DNA from: a virus
Length of the DNA stretch: 64,000 nucleotides
Virus record (IMG/VR): IMGVR_UViG_3300034061_001913
Coordinates: 1 to 64,000 of that record
Direction: 5' to 3' (one strand)
Part shown: piece by piece, positions 21,723-29,855 of the stretch
How positions within the stretch are numbered: position 1 is the first letter of the stretch
Layout: each line of letters opens with the position of its first letter
The notes under the pieces: generated by a model
The model's database searches: none
What the model was told of the DNA's origin: nothing
The model's input: the letters and a program-made list of their open reading frames with translations, nothing else
Translations under genes and position numbers: made by a program

Positions 21723-22685
21723 ATGGATATAAATAGTATAGAAACGCTACCCACTATTCAAAAGGTTTATGACTTAATAGGACAAGAGAACATTATGTCT
21801 TTTTACTTGGAGTCTGTTAAGATAGGTAAGAGGTATGTCAATCCTTTTAGAGACGATAGAAACCCTAGTTGCTTTTTTAAGTGGACAAGTAAAGGCAATC
21901 TTTACTTTGTAGACTATGCAACTGAGAAAGTGTATTTTAGTCCTTTAGACGTAGCTCAGCTTAAGACCGGTTATGAATTTCCAGAAGTCCTCTATAAGAT
22001 AGAGTCTGACTTTAGGATTAATGACTTGTCTATGCACGAGCTAGAATCTTTGAAACTAAAAGAAAAGGAACCTATAATCTTAGAACCTGCAGATATTAGA
22101 ACAACTGGTTCTTACTTTAAGACAAAAGACTTAGAGTATTGGGAACAGTTTGGTATAACCCCTGATATTCTAAGCTTATATGACGTAAAGAAAGTTGAAA
22201 AGGCTTGGATAAATGGAAAGCTATGGTACATTAGAAATGATTTTGACCCTTGTTATCGTTACTTAGAAAAAGATAAGATTAAGCTTTATAGGCCATTTGC
22301 AGACAAGAAAATTAAGTTTCGTACTAACTTCTTTGGAGGCATGCTGGAAGGCTGGAATCAGCTTCCTGAACATGGAGACGAGCTAATTATTACAAAAGGA
22401 ACTAAAGACGTAATGTGCCTGAAAAGTTGTGGAGTAAATGCTGTAGCTGTTAGAAGTGAGAACACTCCTATTAGCGAGAATGCATTTAATCTTCTAAAGT
22501 CTAGATTCAAAAACATAAAAATATGGTACGATAACGATGGACCGGGACAAAAAGCTTGTAAAAAAATGGTAGAGATGTATGACTTGGAATGCATAATGCA
22601 CGACACAAGTTTACCAAAAGACCCTTCAGATATATACAAAGAGTTGGGCAAAGAAAAAGTACTCGAATTAATAAAACATGGATAA
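21723..22685 (+). CDS. DnaG-type TOPRIM primase
   Basis: The 320-residue protein has an N-terminal region like a reduced CHC2 domain (N-P-F-R-D-D-R-N-P-S-C-F-F at 40-55, with few Cys) and a TOPRIM domain. In the latter, I-I-T-K-G-T-K-D-V-M (222-231) stands in the place of the usual E-G-x-x-D, and W-Y-D-N-D-G (268-273) supplies the two metal-binding Asp. The Lys225 in place of Glu is unusual compared with bacterial DnaG. It should make primers at the fork for the DNA polymerase at 26065. It overlaps the next gene by eight bases. Confidence 0.82.
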   Translation: MDINSIETLPTIQKVYDLIGQENIMSFYLESVKIGKRYVNPFRDDRNPSCFFKWTSKGNLYFVDYATEKVYFSPLDVAQLKTGYEFPEVLYKIESDFRINDLSMHELESLKLKEKEPIILEPADIRTTGSYFKTKDLEYWEQFGITPDILSLYDVKKVEKAWINGKLWYIRNDFDPCYRYLEKDKIKLYRPFADKKIKFRTNFFGGMLEGWNQLPEHGDELIITKGTKDVMCLKSCGVNAVAVRSENTPISENAFNLLKSRFKNIKIWYDNDGPGQKACKKMVEMYDLECIMHDTSLPKDPSDIYKELGKEKVLELIKHG

Positions 22686-23301
22686 CACAGTTGTAAAAGA
22701 AAATTCCGCAGTCGTGGAAAGAGAAATACCAGGATACTTAAAAGAAAAAGACCTTATACGAAAAGTTTCTAGTAAAGTTAAAAAAGAACTAAACCTAGAT
22801 GTACTGAACGAAGATCTAACAGATTGCCTATACGGTGTACTAAAAGAATGCATGGCTGAGAACCTAGCTTTTATGTATTTTCAACCAGAAAAGTATGAAG
22901 AGTTTACATTACCACATGGAATAAGTCTAGACATGATGCTCTTAAATCTAAAAGATTATGAAGCAAAGCGAAATTTTGAGAAGCTTGTAGAGTTTTTCTT
23001 TAAGGTAAAGTGGCTAAGAATTGCTTCAAAAACAAGAAAGAGAGAAATAGTTATCCCTAGACAGTTTGTAGAAACATGGCTTGTAGACAACACTAATTGG
23101 AGCCTAAAAGAAGTAGGCGCATTTATGGGCAACAGAGACCATTCTACAGTAATACACTCTTCGATGGCAGTAAGAGATAGTATTAGTGTAGATAGAAAGC
23201 AACTTAACTATTGGAATAACTTTAATGAATTTTTAAATGTCTATATTAAACCAGATACTTCCGAAAGAGTGGGCCAACCTCATCACAGAGCAAGAAAATG
23301 A
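22678..23301 (+). CDS. DnaA domain IV-like origin-binding protein
   Basis: The 207-residue protein ends in a region closely matching the DNA-binding domain IV of DnaA: R-K-R-E-I-V-I-P-R-Q near 118-130, a helix S-L-K-E-V-G, then G-N-R-D-H-S-T-V-I-H (151-160), which is the DnaA signature for contacting the DnaA box. No ATPase domain is present. The N-terminal 110 residues are helical and unrecognised. Placed between primase and uracil-DNA glycosylase, it probably binds an origin or competes with host DnaA. Specific site unknown. Confidence 0.8.
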   Translation: MDNTVVKENSAVVEREIPGYLKEKDLIRKVSSKVKKELNLDVLNEDLTDCLYGVLKECMAENLAFMYFQPEKYEEFTLPHGISLDMMLLNLKDYEAKRNFEKLVEFFFKVKWLRIASKTRKREIVIPRQFVETWLVDNTNWSLKEVGAFMGNRDHSTVIHSSMAVRDSISVDRKQLNYWNNFNEFLNVYIKPDTSERVGQPHHRARK

Positions 23302-23923
23302 GCTTCTTAAAATAGGAACTTATATAGCTGAGAGAAGAACTCAGTGTAATGTCTTTCCTAAATCTGAAGAAGTGTTTAGAGCTTTCTGGGAAACCCCTCT
23401 AGATAAAGTAAGAGTAATTATGCTCTCAATGGACCCTTATCCTAACTTGTATAAAGGAGAGCCAGTAGCTTGCGGATTATCGTTTGCTCCTAGGAATCCT
23501 AGTTATGTACCACCTTCTCTTAGAATCATATCTAGGTGTATCCAAGAAGACCTAGGAGAAGGAGAACTTGATTGGCAAAATTTACCAAAAGAGGGAGTGC
23601 TTTTACTAAATGCAGCTTTGACTGTAGAAGAGAAGTCGCCAGGCTCACACTTAAAACTTTGGGAAAACTTTACTCTAGGTGTTATAAAAGCACTACAGCA
23701 GTACAACACTGGGCTAATCTTTGTCTTGTTAGGCAAGGATGCTCAGAAGTTTAAACCTGCTATCAACTCTTCCTTTAATTACGTATTAGAAAGACCACAT
23801 CCTGTATCAGAAGTGTACTCAGGAACTAAGTGGCAACACAATAATCTTTGGTCCGAAATTAACAATATAACAAAAGGACTAAATGGAGAAACAGTACAAT
23901 GGTTGAAACCTGTAGAAGGTTAG
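23237..23923 (+). CDS. uracil-DNA glycosylase
   Basis: The 228-residue protein matches family 1 uracil-DNA glycosylase: water-activating D-P-Y (66-68) in M-D-P-Y-P, G-L-S-F-A near 82, L-L-L-N-A-A-L-T-V near 124, L-G-K-D-A near 167 and H-P-V-S (188-191) at the place of the leucine-loop H-P-S-P. The first motif is altered (usual G-Q-D-P-Y-H). The enzyme removes uracil from DNA. The start at 23237 overlaps the DnaA-like gene by 65 bases; an in-frame ATG inside the protein would remove the N-terminal helix. Confidence 0.85.
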   Translation: MSILNQILPKEWANLITEQENELLKIGTYIAERRTQCNVFPKSEEVFRAFWETPLDKVRVIMLSMDPYPNLYKGEPVACGLSFAPRNPSYVPPSLRIISRCIQEDLGEGELDWQNLPKEGVLLLNAALTVEEKSPGSHLKLWENFTLGVIKALQQYNTGLIFVLLGKDAQKFKPAINSSFNYVLERPHPVSEVYSGTKWQHNNLWSEINNITKGLNGETVQWLKPVEG

Positions 23924-23945
23924 TCTGTACTAAAATAAGTTTTAT

Positions 23946-24149
23946 ATGAAATACTTAGCAATTTGTCACGATTGCGGAAAACTCTTAGGAGAGACTAAAG
24001 AGTTCCAAGAAGAAGAACTCAAAGATAATATGGGGCAAGTAATGAAACTTGCTTCATTCTCTTTTAAAGAATGTCCTCGTTGTGGCTCAGAGAAAATTAA
24101 TCTAAAAAAAGATTATTTTAACCTTGAAAATGAAGAAAAAGAAACTTAA
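23946..24149 (+). CDS. small zinc-ribbon protein
   Basis: The 67-residue product has C-H-D-C-G near residue 8 and C-P-R-C-G near 46, giving one complete C-x-x-C...C-x-x-C zinc ribbon. Such proteins are common small nucleic-acid- or protein-binding adaptors in phages. It lies between the uracil-DNA glycosylase and DUF932 genes; no specific function can be stated. Confidence 0.65.
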   Translation: MKYLAICHDCGKLLGETKEFQEEELKDNMGQVMKLASFSFKECPRCGSEKINLKKDYFNLENEEKET

Positions 24150-24177
24150 CTTTGAAAATTAAAAACAAAAAAAACTA

Positions 24178-25038
24178 ATGGCAATCGCAAATTTTAAACA
24201 AGTAGAAGGTACTATTTCAGTAGATGAAATGCTTACTGCATCCGGAACCAACTGGAACGTAGTAAAGAAACCTTTAGTAACACAAGAGGGTTGGACAACA
24301 GACTCTTATGGAGTCTTTAGAGAAGATACAGGAGCTTATCTAGCTACTGTAGGTAATCGCTATACCCCTACACAAAACAGAGACTTATTGAGTCTTTTAC
24401 ATCAAGCAGCAGAACATGCTCACATAACCATTTCTAGAGGAGGTACAATTTCTCAAGGCAAAAGGGTGTTTTATCAATTGAGCCTGGGAGAAGATAAAAT
24501 CGGAAACAGCGTACTTAAGCGTTGGTTGACAGCTTTGAACTCTCATGACGGACAAACTCCTTTGGGCTTTGGTACTACTAACGTAGTTGTAGTTTGTCAA
24601 AATACTTTCTTTAAATCTCTTTCTGAGGTTAACAAAGTAAGACACACTCCCGGAAGCTACGATAGAATTTCTATTATTGTGCAATCAATGTCTGATGCTA
24701 TCCTACAAGAAACCTTGCTAGTAGAGCAATTTAAAACTATGAGTGGTGTTTATGTACCTTCAAAGGTTGATGATGATTTCCTAAGAGCTATTCTAGGTGT
24801 AAACGAAAACACTAGAAGTGATAACAGACTTATCACTTTAAAAGAGTCTATTGCTAAGGACATTAATATTCATGGCAGTACTCAATGGGGATTGTTTAAC
24901 GGAGTAACTAGATTTACTACTCACCACGATAACGTAAAGGATCGTGCTAGAAGTGTAATGGAAGGCTCTGGTTTTAAAATCAATAACAATGCTCTTGAGT
25001 TGGTATCTGCTATGTCTAGCTTTTCTACTTCAATGTAA
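24178..25038 (+). CDS. DUF932 phage/plasmid-like protein
   Basis: The 286-residue protein has the DUF932 layout: Y-L-A-T-V-G-N-R-Y-T-P near 57, a central region with N-S-H-D-G near 121 and V-V-C-Q-N-T near 140, then a long helix and W-G-L-F-N-G-V-T-R-F. The family is widespread on plasmids and phages, and its role is unproven, with suggested links to DNA recombination or repair. It follows an A-rich leader. Its position in the replication block agrees with a DNA-related role. Confidence 0.8.
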   Translation: MAIANFKQVEGTISVDEMLTASGTNWNVVKKPLVTQEGWTTDSYGVFREDTGAYLATVGNRYTPTQNRDLLSLLHQAAEHAHITISRGGTISQGKRVFYQLSLGEDKIGNSVLKRWLTALNSHDGQTPLGFGTTNVVVVCQNTFFKSLSEVNKVRHTPGSYDRISIIVQSMSDAILQETLLVEQFKTMSGVYVPSKVDDDFLRAILGVNENTRSDNRLITLKESIAKDINIHGSTQWGLFNGVTRFTTHHDNVKDRARSVMEGSGFKINNNALELVSAMSSFSTSM

Positions 25039-25043
25039 GTACT

Positions 25044-25325
25044 GTGGCAAAAAGTTATTATTTTATTTTTGGCGAAGAGGCTTCAGATATTATTGCTAGA
25101 GCTGGTTTTAGTTACTTTCTAGAAAATATGGAAGATATTCCACACGGTATCTATCACTTTAAAGATGGAGACTCTCCTTTTAAACTTCTTGATAGTTACA
25201 CAGGATGGAATGACTTTTATATAATAACTGAGTCAGAGTGGGAACAATACCACGAAGAATTAAATAGTAAAGCATCTCAGGAAACTGAACAGCCTATAAA
25301 TAGAGAAGATAATTTCATTATCTGA
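25044..25325 (+). CDS. hypothetical protein with GTG start
   Basis: The 93-residue acidic protein starts at GTG 25044 five bases after the previous stop. No in-frame ATG gives a better start. The sequence (Y-Y-F-I-F-G-E-E-A-S-D-I-I, G-I-Y-H-F-K-D-G-D) suggests a small alpha/beta fold. It ends before a strong terminator, so it is the last gene of its operon. Function unknown. Confidence 0.6.
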   Translation: MAKSYYFIFGEEASDIIARAGFSYFLENMEDIPHGIYHFKDGDSPFKLLDSYTGWNDFYIITESEWEQYHEELNSKASQETEQPINREDNFII

Positions 25326-25335
25326 TTTAAATGTG

Positions 25336-25370
25336 AAAAAGGGGAGAAGCAATTCTCCCTTTTTTCTTGT
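25336..25370 (+). terminator. strong intrinsic terminator
   Basis: Bases 25336-25348 pair with 25353-25365 (13 pairs, one G-T) around the tetraloop GCAA, with the T run forming the end of the stem and beyond. Confidence 0.9.
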
Positions 25371-25382
25371 TATGCCTTTACA

Positions 25383-25390
25383 TATATTTG
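25383..25390 (+). promoter_or_regulatory. TATATTTG -7 element before the NinG-like gene
   Basis: TATATTTG lies 17 bases before ATG 25407 and just after a terminator, where a new promoter is expected. No TTTG is present at the ideal spacing (a TTG is 13 nt upstream), so only the -7 element is well supported. Confidence 0.5.
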
Positions 25391-25406
25391 CCTCAACTAA
25401 TAAGCT

Positions 25407-26057
25407 ATGCTTAATAAAACAGTAAAACCCAAAAAAACTCCTATCAAAGGAGAGATTATAAAACACAAAGAACAGAAACCTTGTTCAGATTGTGGTAAAA
25501 TAAAACCTTTAGCCAATAAGACAAAAAGGTTATGTGCTACTTGTCTTGTAAAGCAAAGAAAAGAAAAACAAAAATCTCGCAAGGAATACAAGAAAAGAAT
25601 CAAACAAGAGACCATAACTCAAAGTAGATTAGACCAAGTAACCTCTTGGTTAGTTAGAGCTGCACATGAAGAAAAGTGTCACTCTTGCGAAATTCCACTA
25701 GACCCTAAGCAAAGCCAATGTTGTCACTTTGTAGGAAGAACTAAAGGCCCTACTCGCTACAATCTATTAAATTTACTTCCAGGATGTAGGACTTGTAATT
25801 TATTTACTCCTCATCACGTTTGGAACTTAGGTAAGACTTTAAATAAACTATGGGGAGACGACACTACTGAGAAAATGTTACAACTCTCAACTAGACATTT
25901 AAAACTGAGTAACAACGACAGAAAAATGATTTACGACATCTTCAAACATTATTTAGATAAAATTCATGACGGTAATTACTCTCAAGACGAGAAGTATTCA
26001 CTAATCCTTGAAGCTCAATCTAAATACGAGAAGATTGTCAATTCACTTATTTCATGA
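25407..26057 (+). CDS. NinG-like recombination protein
   Basis: The 216-residue protein has two zinc-binding parts. The first is C26-x-x-C29 with C43-x-x-C46. The second is an HNH-like region: C91-x-x-C94, C-C-H-F-V-G-R-T-K around 105-113, and P-G-C-R-T-C-N at 125-131. This is the pattern of NinG (Rap), the lambda-family Holliday-junction-processing endonuclease. The basic linker at 48-68 could bind DNA. It starts a new transcript between the terminator at 25336 and the DNA polymerase gene. Confidence 0.75.
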   Translation: MLNKTVKPKKTPIKGEIIKHKEQKPCSDCGKIKPLANKTKRLCATCLVKQRKEKQKSRKEYKKRIKQETITQSRLDQVTSWLVRAAHEEKCHSCEIPLDPKQSQCCHFVGRTKGPTRYNLLNLLPGCRTCNLFTPHHVWNLGKTLNKLWGDDTTEKMLQLSTRHLKLSNNDRKMIYDIFKHYLDKIHDGNYSQDEKYSLILEAQSKYEKIVNSLIS

Positions 26058-26064
26058 AACCTTT

Positions 26065-28050
26065 ATGAGGTATTTAATTTCAGCACAACAACAACTACCT
26101 TCACCTAATTACCAGACATGCACAGTAAAAGAAAGTTTAGATTATCTTAATAGTTTAGACGAAATAGCCGTAGATACCGAAACTCTTGGCTTTGATCCTT
26201 ATACTTGTGCACTTATAAGTATTCAATTAGGTGATAGGAATAATCAGTATTTTATTGACACAGGAACTATTAATATTCAACAATACAAAACGTTACTGGA
26301 AACTAAGCTGCTTGTCATGCAGAATGGCAAGTTTGACCTTAGATTTCTTTATCATAATCGTATTGTACCGTCACGCATTTATGACACTTATTTAGCAGAA
26401 AGAACTCTTTATCTTGGTATTGACTCACACAGAGCTGGTTTAGACAGCTTATGTATGGAGTATCTAGGAATTATGTTAGATAAAGAAGAACGCAAGAACA
26501 TTTCTGCTCGTCTTACCGAATCTTTAATAGTCTATGGCTGTAAAGATGTAGAATATCTTCTAGAGATCAAAAGGATTCAACAAGGATTCATTAAAGAAAA
26601 AGGACTAGAAGTCTCAATTGAACTGGATAATCGCTTTGTAAAAGTTCTAGCTTATATAGAGTATTGCGGAATCAAACTAGACGCAGAGAAATGGAAAGCT
26701 AAGATTGAATCCGCTAAGAAAGAAATGGTCAATTATAAAAATCTCTTAGATGAGTTTATCCGAGAGAACAATATGAAAGAATTCATTAACTTTCAAGGCG
26801 ACTTATTTAATTCAGAACTCTCCGTAGTTATTAATTGGAACTCACCTAAACAGGTTATTCGTTTCTTTAACTTAATTGGAGTAAACACTAAAGTTAAAGA
26901 CAAAGGCGAATACAAGGATACAGTAGAACAAGGACATCTTATTAAATTTGCAAAGAAGTTTCCAATTATAGAAACTTACTGCAAGTATAAGGAATGTCAA
27001 AAGGACTTAAGTACCTACGGTGAAAACTGGTTCAAACTAATTAACCCTGTTAGCGGAAGAGTACATACTCAGTTTAAACAACTGATGAATACTGGTCGAC
27101 TATCTTCTGGCGGTAAAGATAAAATAATGAAAGTAGAACTACCTAATATGCAAAATATTCCTTCTGACGAAGAAACAAGAAGTTGTTTCGTAGCAGATAA
27201 AGGTAACTTGCTTATAGGGGTAGACTATTCTGGTCAAGAACAAGTAGTTCTAGCTAATCGTTCTATGGATAGAAACCTTTTAGAATTCTATGATAAGGGT
27301 CTTGGAGACATGCATTCGTTTGTTGCTTCAAAGATGCACAGAGAACTAGAAGGACTAACTCTAGATGAGATTAAGAAAAAACATAAGGATAAAAGACAAG
27401 CAGCTAAGGTTGCTGGCTTTGCAATCGGTTATGGCGGCTCTCCAACTGCTATAGCAGATCAACTACAAGTAAGTGAAGAACAAGCTCAAGAAGTTTACAA
27501 CGGATACTTTGAGGCTTTTCCAGGACTCAAAGAATATTTCGATAAAACAAAACAAGAAGGACTTAAAAATGGTTATGTACTAATCTCTCCAGAAACAGGA
27601 AAGAAATGTTACATAAATTATTATGAAGAGTTCTTAGAAGTACAGAAAGAATTCACTAAAGACTTTTGGACAAGATACAAAAAGCTAAAAGAAAAAGGTT
27701 TTGAGTCTCCTACCTTTTTAGAAATGAAAGACAAGGTATCTAAGTATTTCACAAAGAAAGGTGAAATAGAAAGGATGTCTCTCAACTATCCTATTCAGGG
27801 TTCCTCAGCAGAAATTACAAAACTCTCAGCAGTTTATTTTTGGGATGAATATCTTGTGCCTAATAATTTGCTTTTTATCGTTAAATTTGTGAATGTCATT
27901 CACGATGAAAACCTTATTGAAGCACCTGAAGAACTTACTGAAGAAGCTTGTAAGGAACTTATTAGATGTATGGAAAAATCAGGAGAAAAGTTCTGCAAAA
28001 GAGTTCCTCTTAAAGCAGAACCAGCCATTGCAACATTTTGGCGGAAATAA
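26065..28050 (+). CDS. family A DNA polymerase with 3'-5' exonuclease
   Basis: The 661-residue protein has a DnaQ-like proofreading domain (D37-T-E39 in A-V-D-T-E-T and later Asp motifs) followed by a family A polymerase core. Motif A is V-D-Y-S-G-Q-E (Asp387), motif B R-Q-A-A-K...Y-G (Arg444, Lys448, Tyr456) and motif C V-I-H-D-E (613-615). It is the replicative polymerase of this phage. ATG 26065 is preferred; an earlier in-frame start at 26008 would overlap the NinG-like gene. About 60 residues between motifs B and C (540-595) are an extra charged insertion compared with T7-type enzymes. Confidence 0.93.
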   Translation: MRYLISAQQQLPSPNYQTCTVKESLDYLNSLDEIAVDTETLGFDPYTCALISIQLGDRNNQYFIDTGTINIQQYKTLLETKLLVMQNGKFDLRFLYHNRIVPSRIYDTYLAERTLYLGIDSHRAGLDSLCMEYLGIMLDKEERKNISARLTESLIVYGCKDVEYLLEIKRIQQGFIKEKGLEVSIELDNRFVKVLAYIEYCGIKLDAEKWKAKIESAKKEMVNYKNLLDEFIRENNMKEFINFQGDLFNSELSVVINWNSPKQVIRFFNLIGVNTKVKDKGEYKDTVEQGHLIKFAKKFPIIETYCKYKECQKDLSTYGENWFKLINPVSGRVHTQFKQLMNTGRLSSGGKDKIMKVELPNMQNIPSDEETRSCFVADKGNLLIGVDYSGQEQVVLANRSMDRNLLEFYDKGLGDMHSFVASKMHRELEGLTLDEIKKKHKDKRQAAKVAGFAIGYGGSPTAIADQLQVSEEQAQEVYNGYFEAFPGLKEYFDKTKQEGLKNGYVLISPETGKKCYINYYEEFLEVQKEFTKDFWTRYKKLKEKGFESPTFLEMKDKVSKYFTKKGEIERMSLNYPIQGSSAEITKLSAVYFWDEYLVPNNLLFIVKFVNVIHDENLIEAPEELTEEACKELIRCMEKSGEKFCKRVPLKAEPAIATFWRK

Positions 28051-28073
28051 TAATTGTTGGAAAAAATAAAAAT

Positions 28074-28328
28074 ATGAACATTACAGTACTAGGACAAACC
28101 GTATGTATGGAAGGAATTAGAGTGATTAGAAAAGAACTAAAAGTTTACACTCTATTCTTTCCAGACGAAGAAACAGAAAGCAGCTATGAAAACGCTGAAA
28201 AGACTTACTTACCTACCGGATTATTAATTGATAAGATAGTCGGTAAAACTTTTCATGGAGAAGAGTATGAAGACTTTGTAGAAGTCAACCTTAACAAAAT
28301 AATAGAATATGGAATTCAATCTAGATAG
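28074..28328 (+). CDS. small hypothetical protein
   Basis: ATG 28074 gives an 84-residue acidic protein (N-I-T-V-L-G-Q-T-V-C-M-E-G-I-R-V). An in-frame TTG at 28038 exists but lies inside the polymerase gene. The sequence looks like a small beta-rich fold. It overlaps the next small frame by 20 bases. Function unknown. Confidence 0.55.
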   Translation: MNITVLGQTVCMEGIRVIRKELKVYTLFFPDEETESSYENAEKTYLPTGLLIDKIVGKTFHGEEYEDFVEVNLNKIIEYGIQSR

Positions 28329-28452
28329 TTTCAAGATAAAAATAATTGAAACAGCCGAACACATTACTTTCTATATATACAACAGAGCAGGTACTTACTT
28401 ACTAAAGAAAGAAACCTACGACAAAAAGAAGTTGCTATATGAAGACTCCTAA
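28309..28452 (+). CDS. small hypothetical protein
   Basis: This 47-residue frame overlaps the genes on both sides (20 and 14 bases), in the packed style of the region. The product (M-E-F-N-L-D-S-F-K-I-K-I-I-E) reads as a beta hairpin plus a charged tail. No family recognised. Confidence 0.45.
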   Translation: MEFNLDSFKIKIIETAEHITFYIYNRAGTYLLKKETYDKKKLLYEDS

Positions 28453-28729
28453 CTTAACAGATAAAGACCAACAAGCCCTTAAAGACATAAGAAAAGCTTA
28501 CTTGTTGGCTAAAACCGCAGCAACCATGCTTGAATATATCAAACACGATATAAGTAAAGAGCTAAGGACTGCTGCTTTAGAGGCCAAAGCAAAAAACAAT
28601 TACTTTGTAAAGTTAGTTGACGAGGCTTTTGTAAAAAACAAAGTACCAAAAACATTTATAGAGTCAGAAGACGAGCTAAGTTTTGACTTCCTAGAAACTC
28701 TATACGAACCTAAAGTAAAAATGTCATGA
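28439..28729 (+). CDS. hypothetical helical protein
   Basis: The 96-residue protein is mostly helical (Q-Q-A-L-K-D-I-R-K-A-Y-L-L-A-K-T-A-A) with an acidic C-terminal part. Its stop overlaps the next start (ATGA). Function unknown. Confidence 0.6.
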   Translation: MKTPNLTDKDQQALKDIRKAYLLAKTAATMLEYIKHDISKELRTAALEAKAKNNYFVKLVDEAFVKNKVPKTFIESEDELSFDFLETLYEPKVKMS

Positions 28730-28869
28730 CACTAAAAGAATATATTGACCACTTAAACAATATTATTGAAAATAATCCCCAAGCTGGGGATTTTTTAGTC
28801 ATTTACGCTTGTGATGATGAAGGTAACTCTTTCCACAAGACAAACTTTCCTCCTGCAATAATGCCGTAA
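28726..28869 (+). CDS. small hypothetical phage protein (DDEGN motif)
   Basis: The 47-residue frame starts in an ATGA overlap. The product has a helix (L-K-E-Y-I-D-H-L-N-N-I-I) and then F-L-V-I-Y-A-C-D-D-E-G-N-S and F-P-P. This short helix-strand pattern with a D-D-E-G-N turn is common in small phage proteins of Bacteroidetes. No function known. Confidence 0.6.
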   Translation: MTLKEYIDHLNNIIENNPQAGDFLVIYACDDEGNSFHKTNFPPAIMP

Positions 28870-28944
28870 AAGACACTGAGACACTATACGATCTACAACT
28901 TGATAGGTCGGCTGAACCAAATGTAATATGCATAAATTAAAAGT

Positions 28945-29202
28945 ATGGACAATAAAGAAGAATTAGAAGACAACAGCATGGACAGTGTAACAATTGCAGA
29001 TTGTGTATTCATGCTATTAACCATCTTACCAGATGGCAATATTCATTACGTAGATGTAAATTCAGACGACTTAGCTGAATTTCTAAGAGAAAAAAAAGAA
29101 TTTAAAGTATTAGAAGGTGCTATAGGCTACGTCCAAGAAGTAGATTCAGACCCTTCTATTTCTTTTCCTACTTCACCAAAAGACCGTAGAGATATTAACT
29201 AA
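28945..29202 (+). CDS. small acidic hypothetical protein
   Basis: The 85-residue acidic protein (T-I-A-D-C-V-F-M-L-L-T-I-L-P-D-G-N) follows a 75-base gap that shows no clear promoter, terminator or RNA. It ends one base before the next gene. No family recognised. Confidence 0.55.
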   Translation: MDNKEELEDNSMDSVTIADCVFMLLTILPDGNIHYVDVNSDDLAEFLREKKEFKVLEGAIGYVQEVDSDPSISFPTSPKDRRDIN

Positions 29203-29203
29203 T

Positions 29204-29650
29204 ATGCCTAACTGGTGTTCTAATTTTATACAAACAGATAACGAAGACGTTATTGTTGTATTTAACTATTTAGCAAAGAAAGAAAAAGAAGAAGGTCGAG
29301 GACAAACTTTGGACTACTTTGCAGATGATAGACTTTTGTTTAGTATTGTAGTAGAAGACAGCTATATTAACTGTGAAACAAGGTGGAGTCCTCCTATAGA
29401 CACAATTCTTAATTTATCTAAAAGATTTGATTGTAGGGTTGAACTAGATTATGATGAGCCAGGTTGTCTTCTTTTTGGTAAATACATAGCTGACAAAGGT
29501 GAAGAAACAGCCTACTTCTTAACAGACAAGGATTTTGATTTATTCGAATATGACGAAGACAAAAACAGTTATATGTTTGAAGGAGAAGAATGGGAGTCAG
29601 ACTCAGACATTAAAGAGTTATTACTAGAAAGGAAAATGAATGGAAATTGA
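29204..29650 (+). CDS. Api92-like / DUF1281-type phage protein
   Basis: The 148-residue protein opens M-P-N-W-C-S-N-F, has T-R-W-S-P-P-I near 65 and the segment Y-D-E-P-G-C-L-L-F-G near 87. This is the signature of the Api92/DUF1281 ferredoxin-like family found in many phages and plasmids. Its role is unknown; the conserved Trp/Cys N-terminus forms part of the fold. The C-terminal third is very acidic. It overlaps the next gene by 11 bases. Confidence 0.75.
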   Translation: MPNWCSNFIQTDNEDVIVVFNYLAKKEKEEGRGQTLDYFADDRLLFSIVVEDSYINCETRWSPPIDTILNLSKRFDCRVELDYDEPGCLLFGKYIADKGEETAYFLTDKDFDLFEYDEDKNSYMFEGEEWESDSDIKELLLERKMNGN

Positions 29651-29855
29651 TAAAGCTAAAAAAGTTCTAGAAGAAGCTGGATACTACGTAAACAACCTAT
29701 GGCATGTTGATGACGTGCATTCTAGATTTGATTGTTCTAAAGATGAAGCAATGAATGTTTTAGAAGAAGCTTTAACTTCAGATTCTACTTTTGAAGCAAT
29801 CTGGTTTAATATAGATTATTTCGGAAAAGAAGAAGGATTAGTAAGAAATGATTAA
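29640..29855 (+). CDS. small phage protein of the GYYVNNLW type
   Basis: The 71-residue protein has A-K-K-V-L-E-E-A-G-Y-Y-V-N-N-L-W-H-V-D-D-V and then a helix with E-A-M-N-V-L-E-E-A. It belongs to a recurring family of small phage and prophage proteins with the pattern G-Y-x-V-x-N-L-W-x-x-x-D-V, function unknown. It overlaps its neighbours on both sides by 8-11 bases. Confidence 0.68.
   Translation: MEIDKAKKVLEEAGYYVNNLWHVDDVHSRFDCSKDEAMNVLEEALTSDSTFEAIWFNIDYFGKEEGLVRND

Noticed and set aside
22678-23301. Origin with DnaA boxes near the DnaA-like gene
   Set aside because: I did not find a cluster of TTATCCACA-like boxes in the nearby intergenic bases; an origin may lie outside the window.
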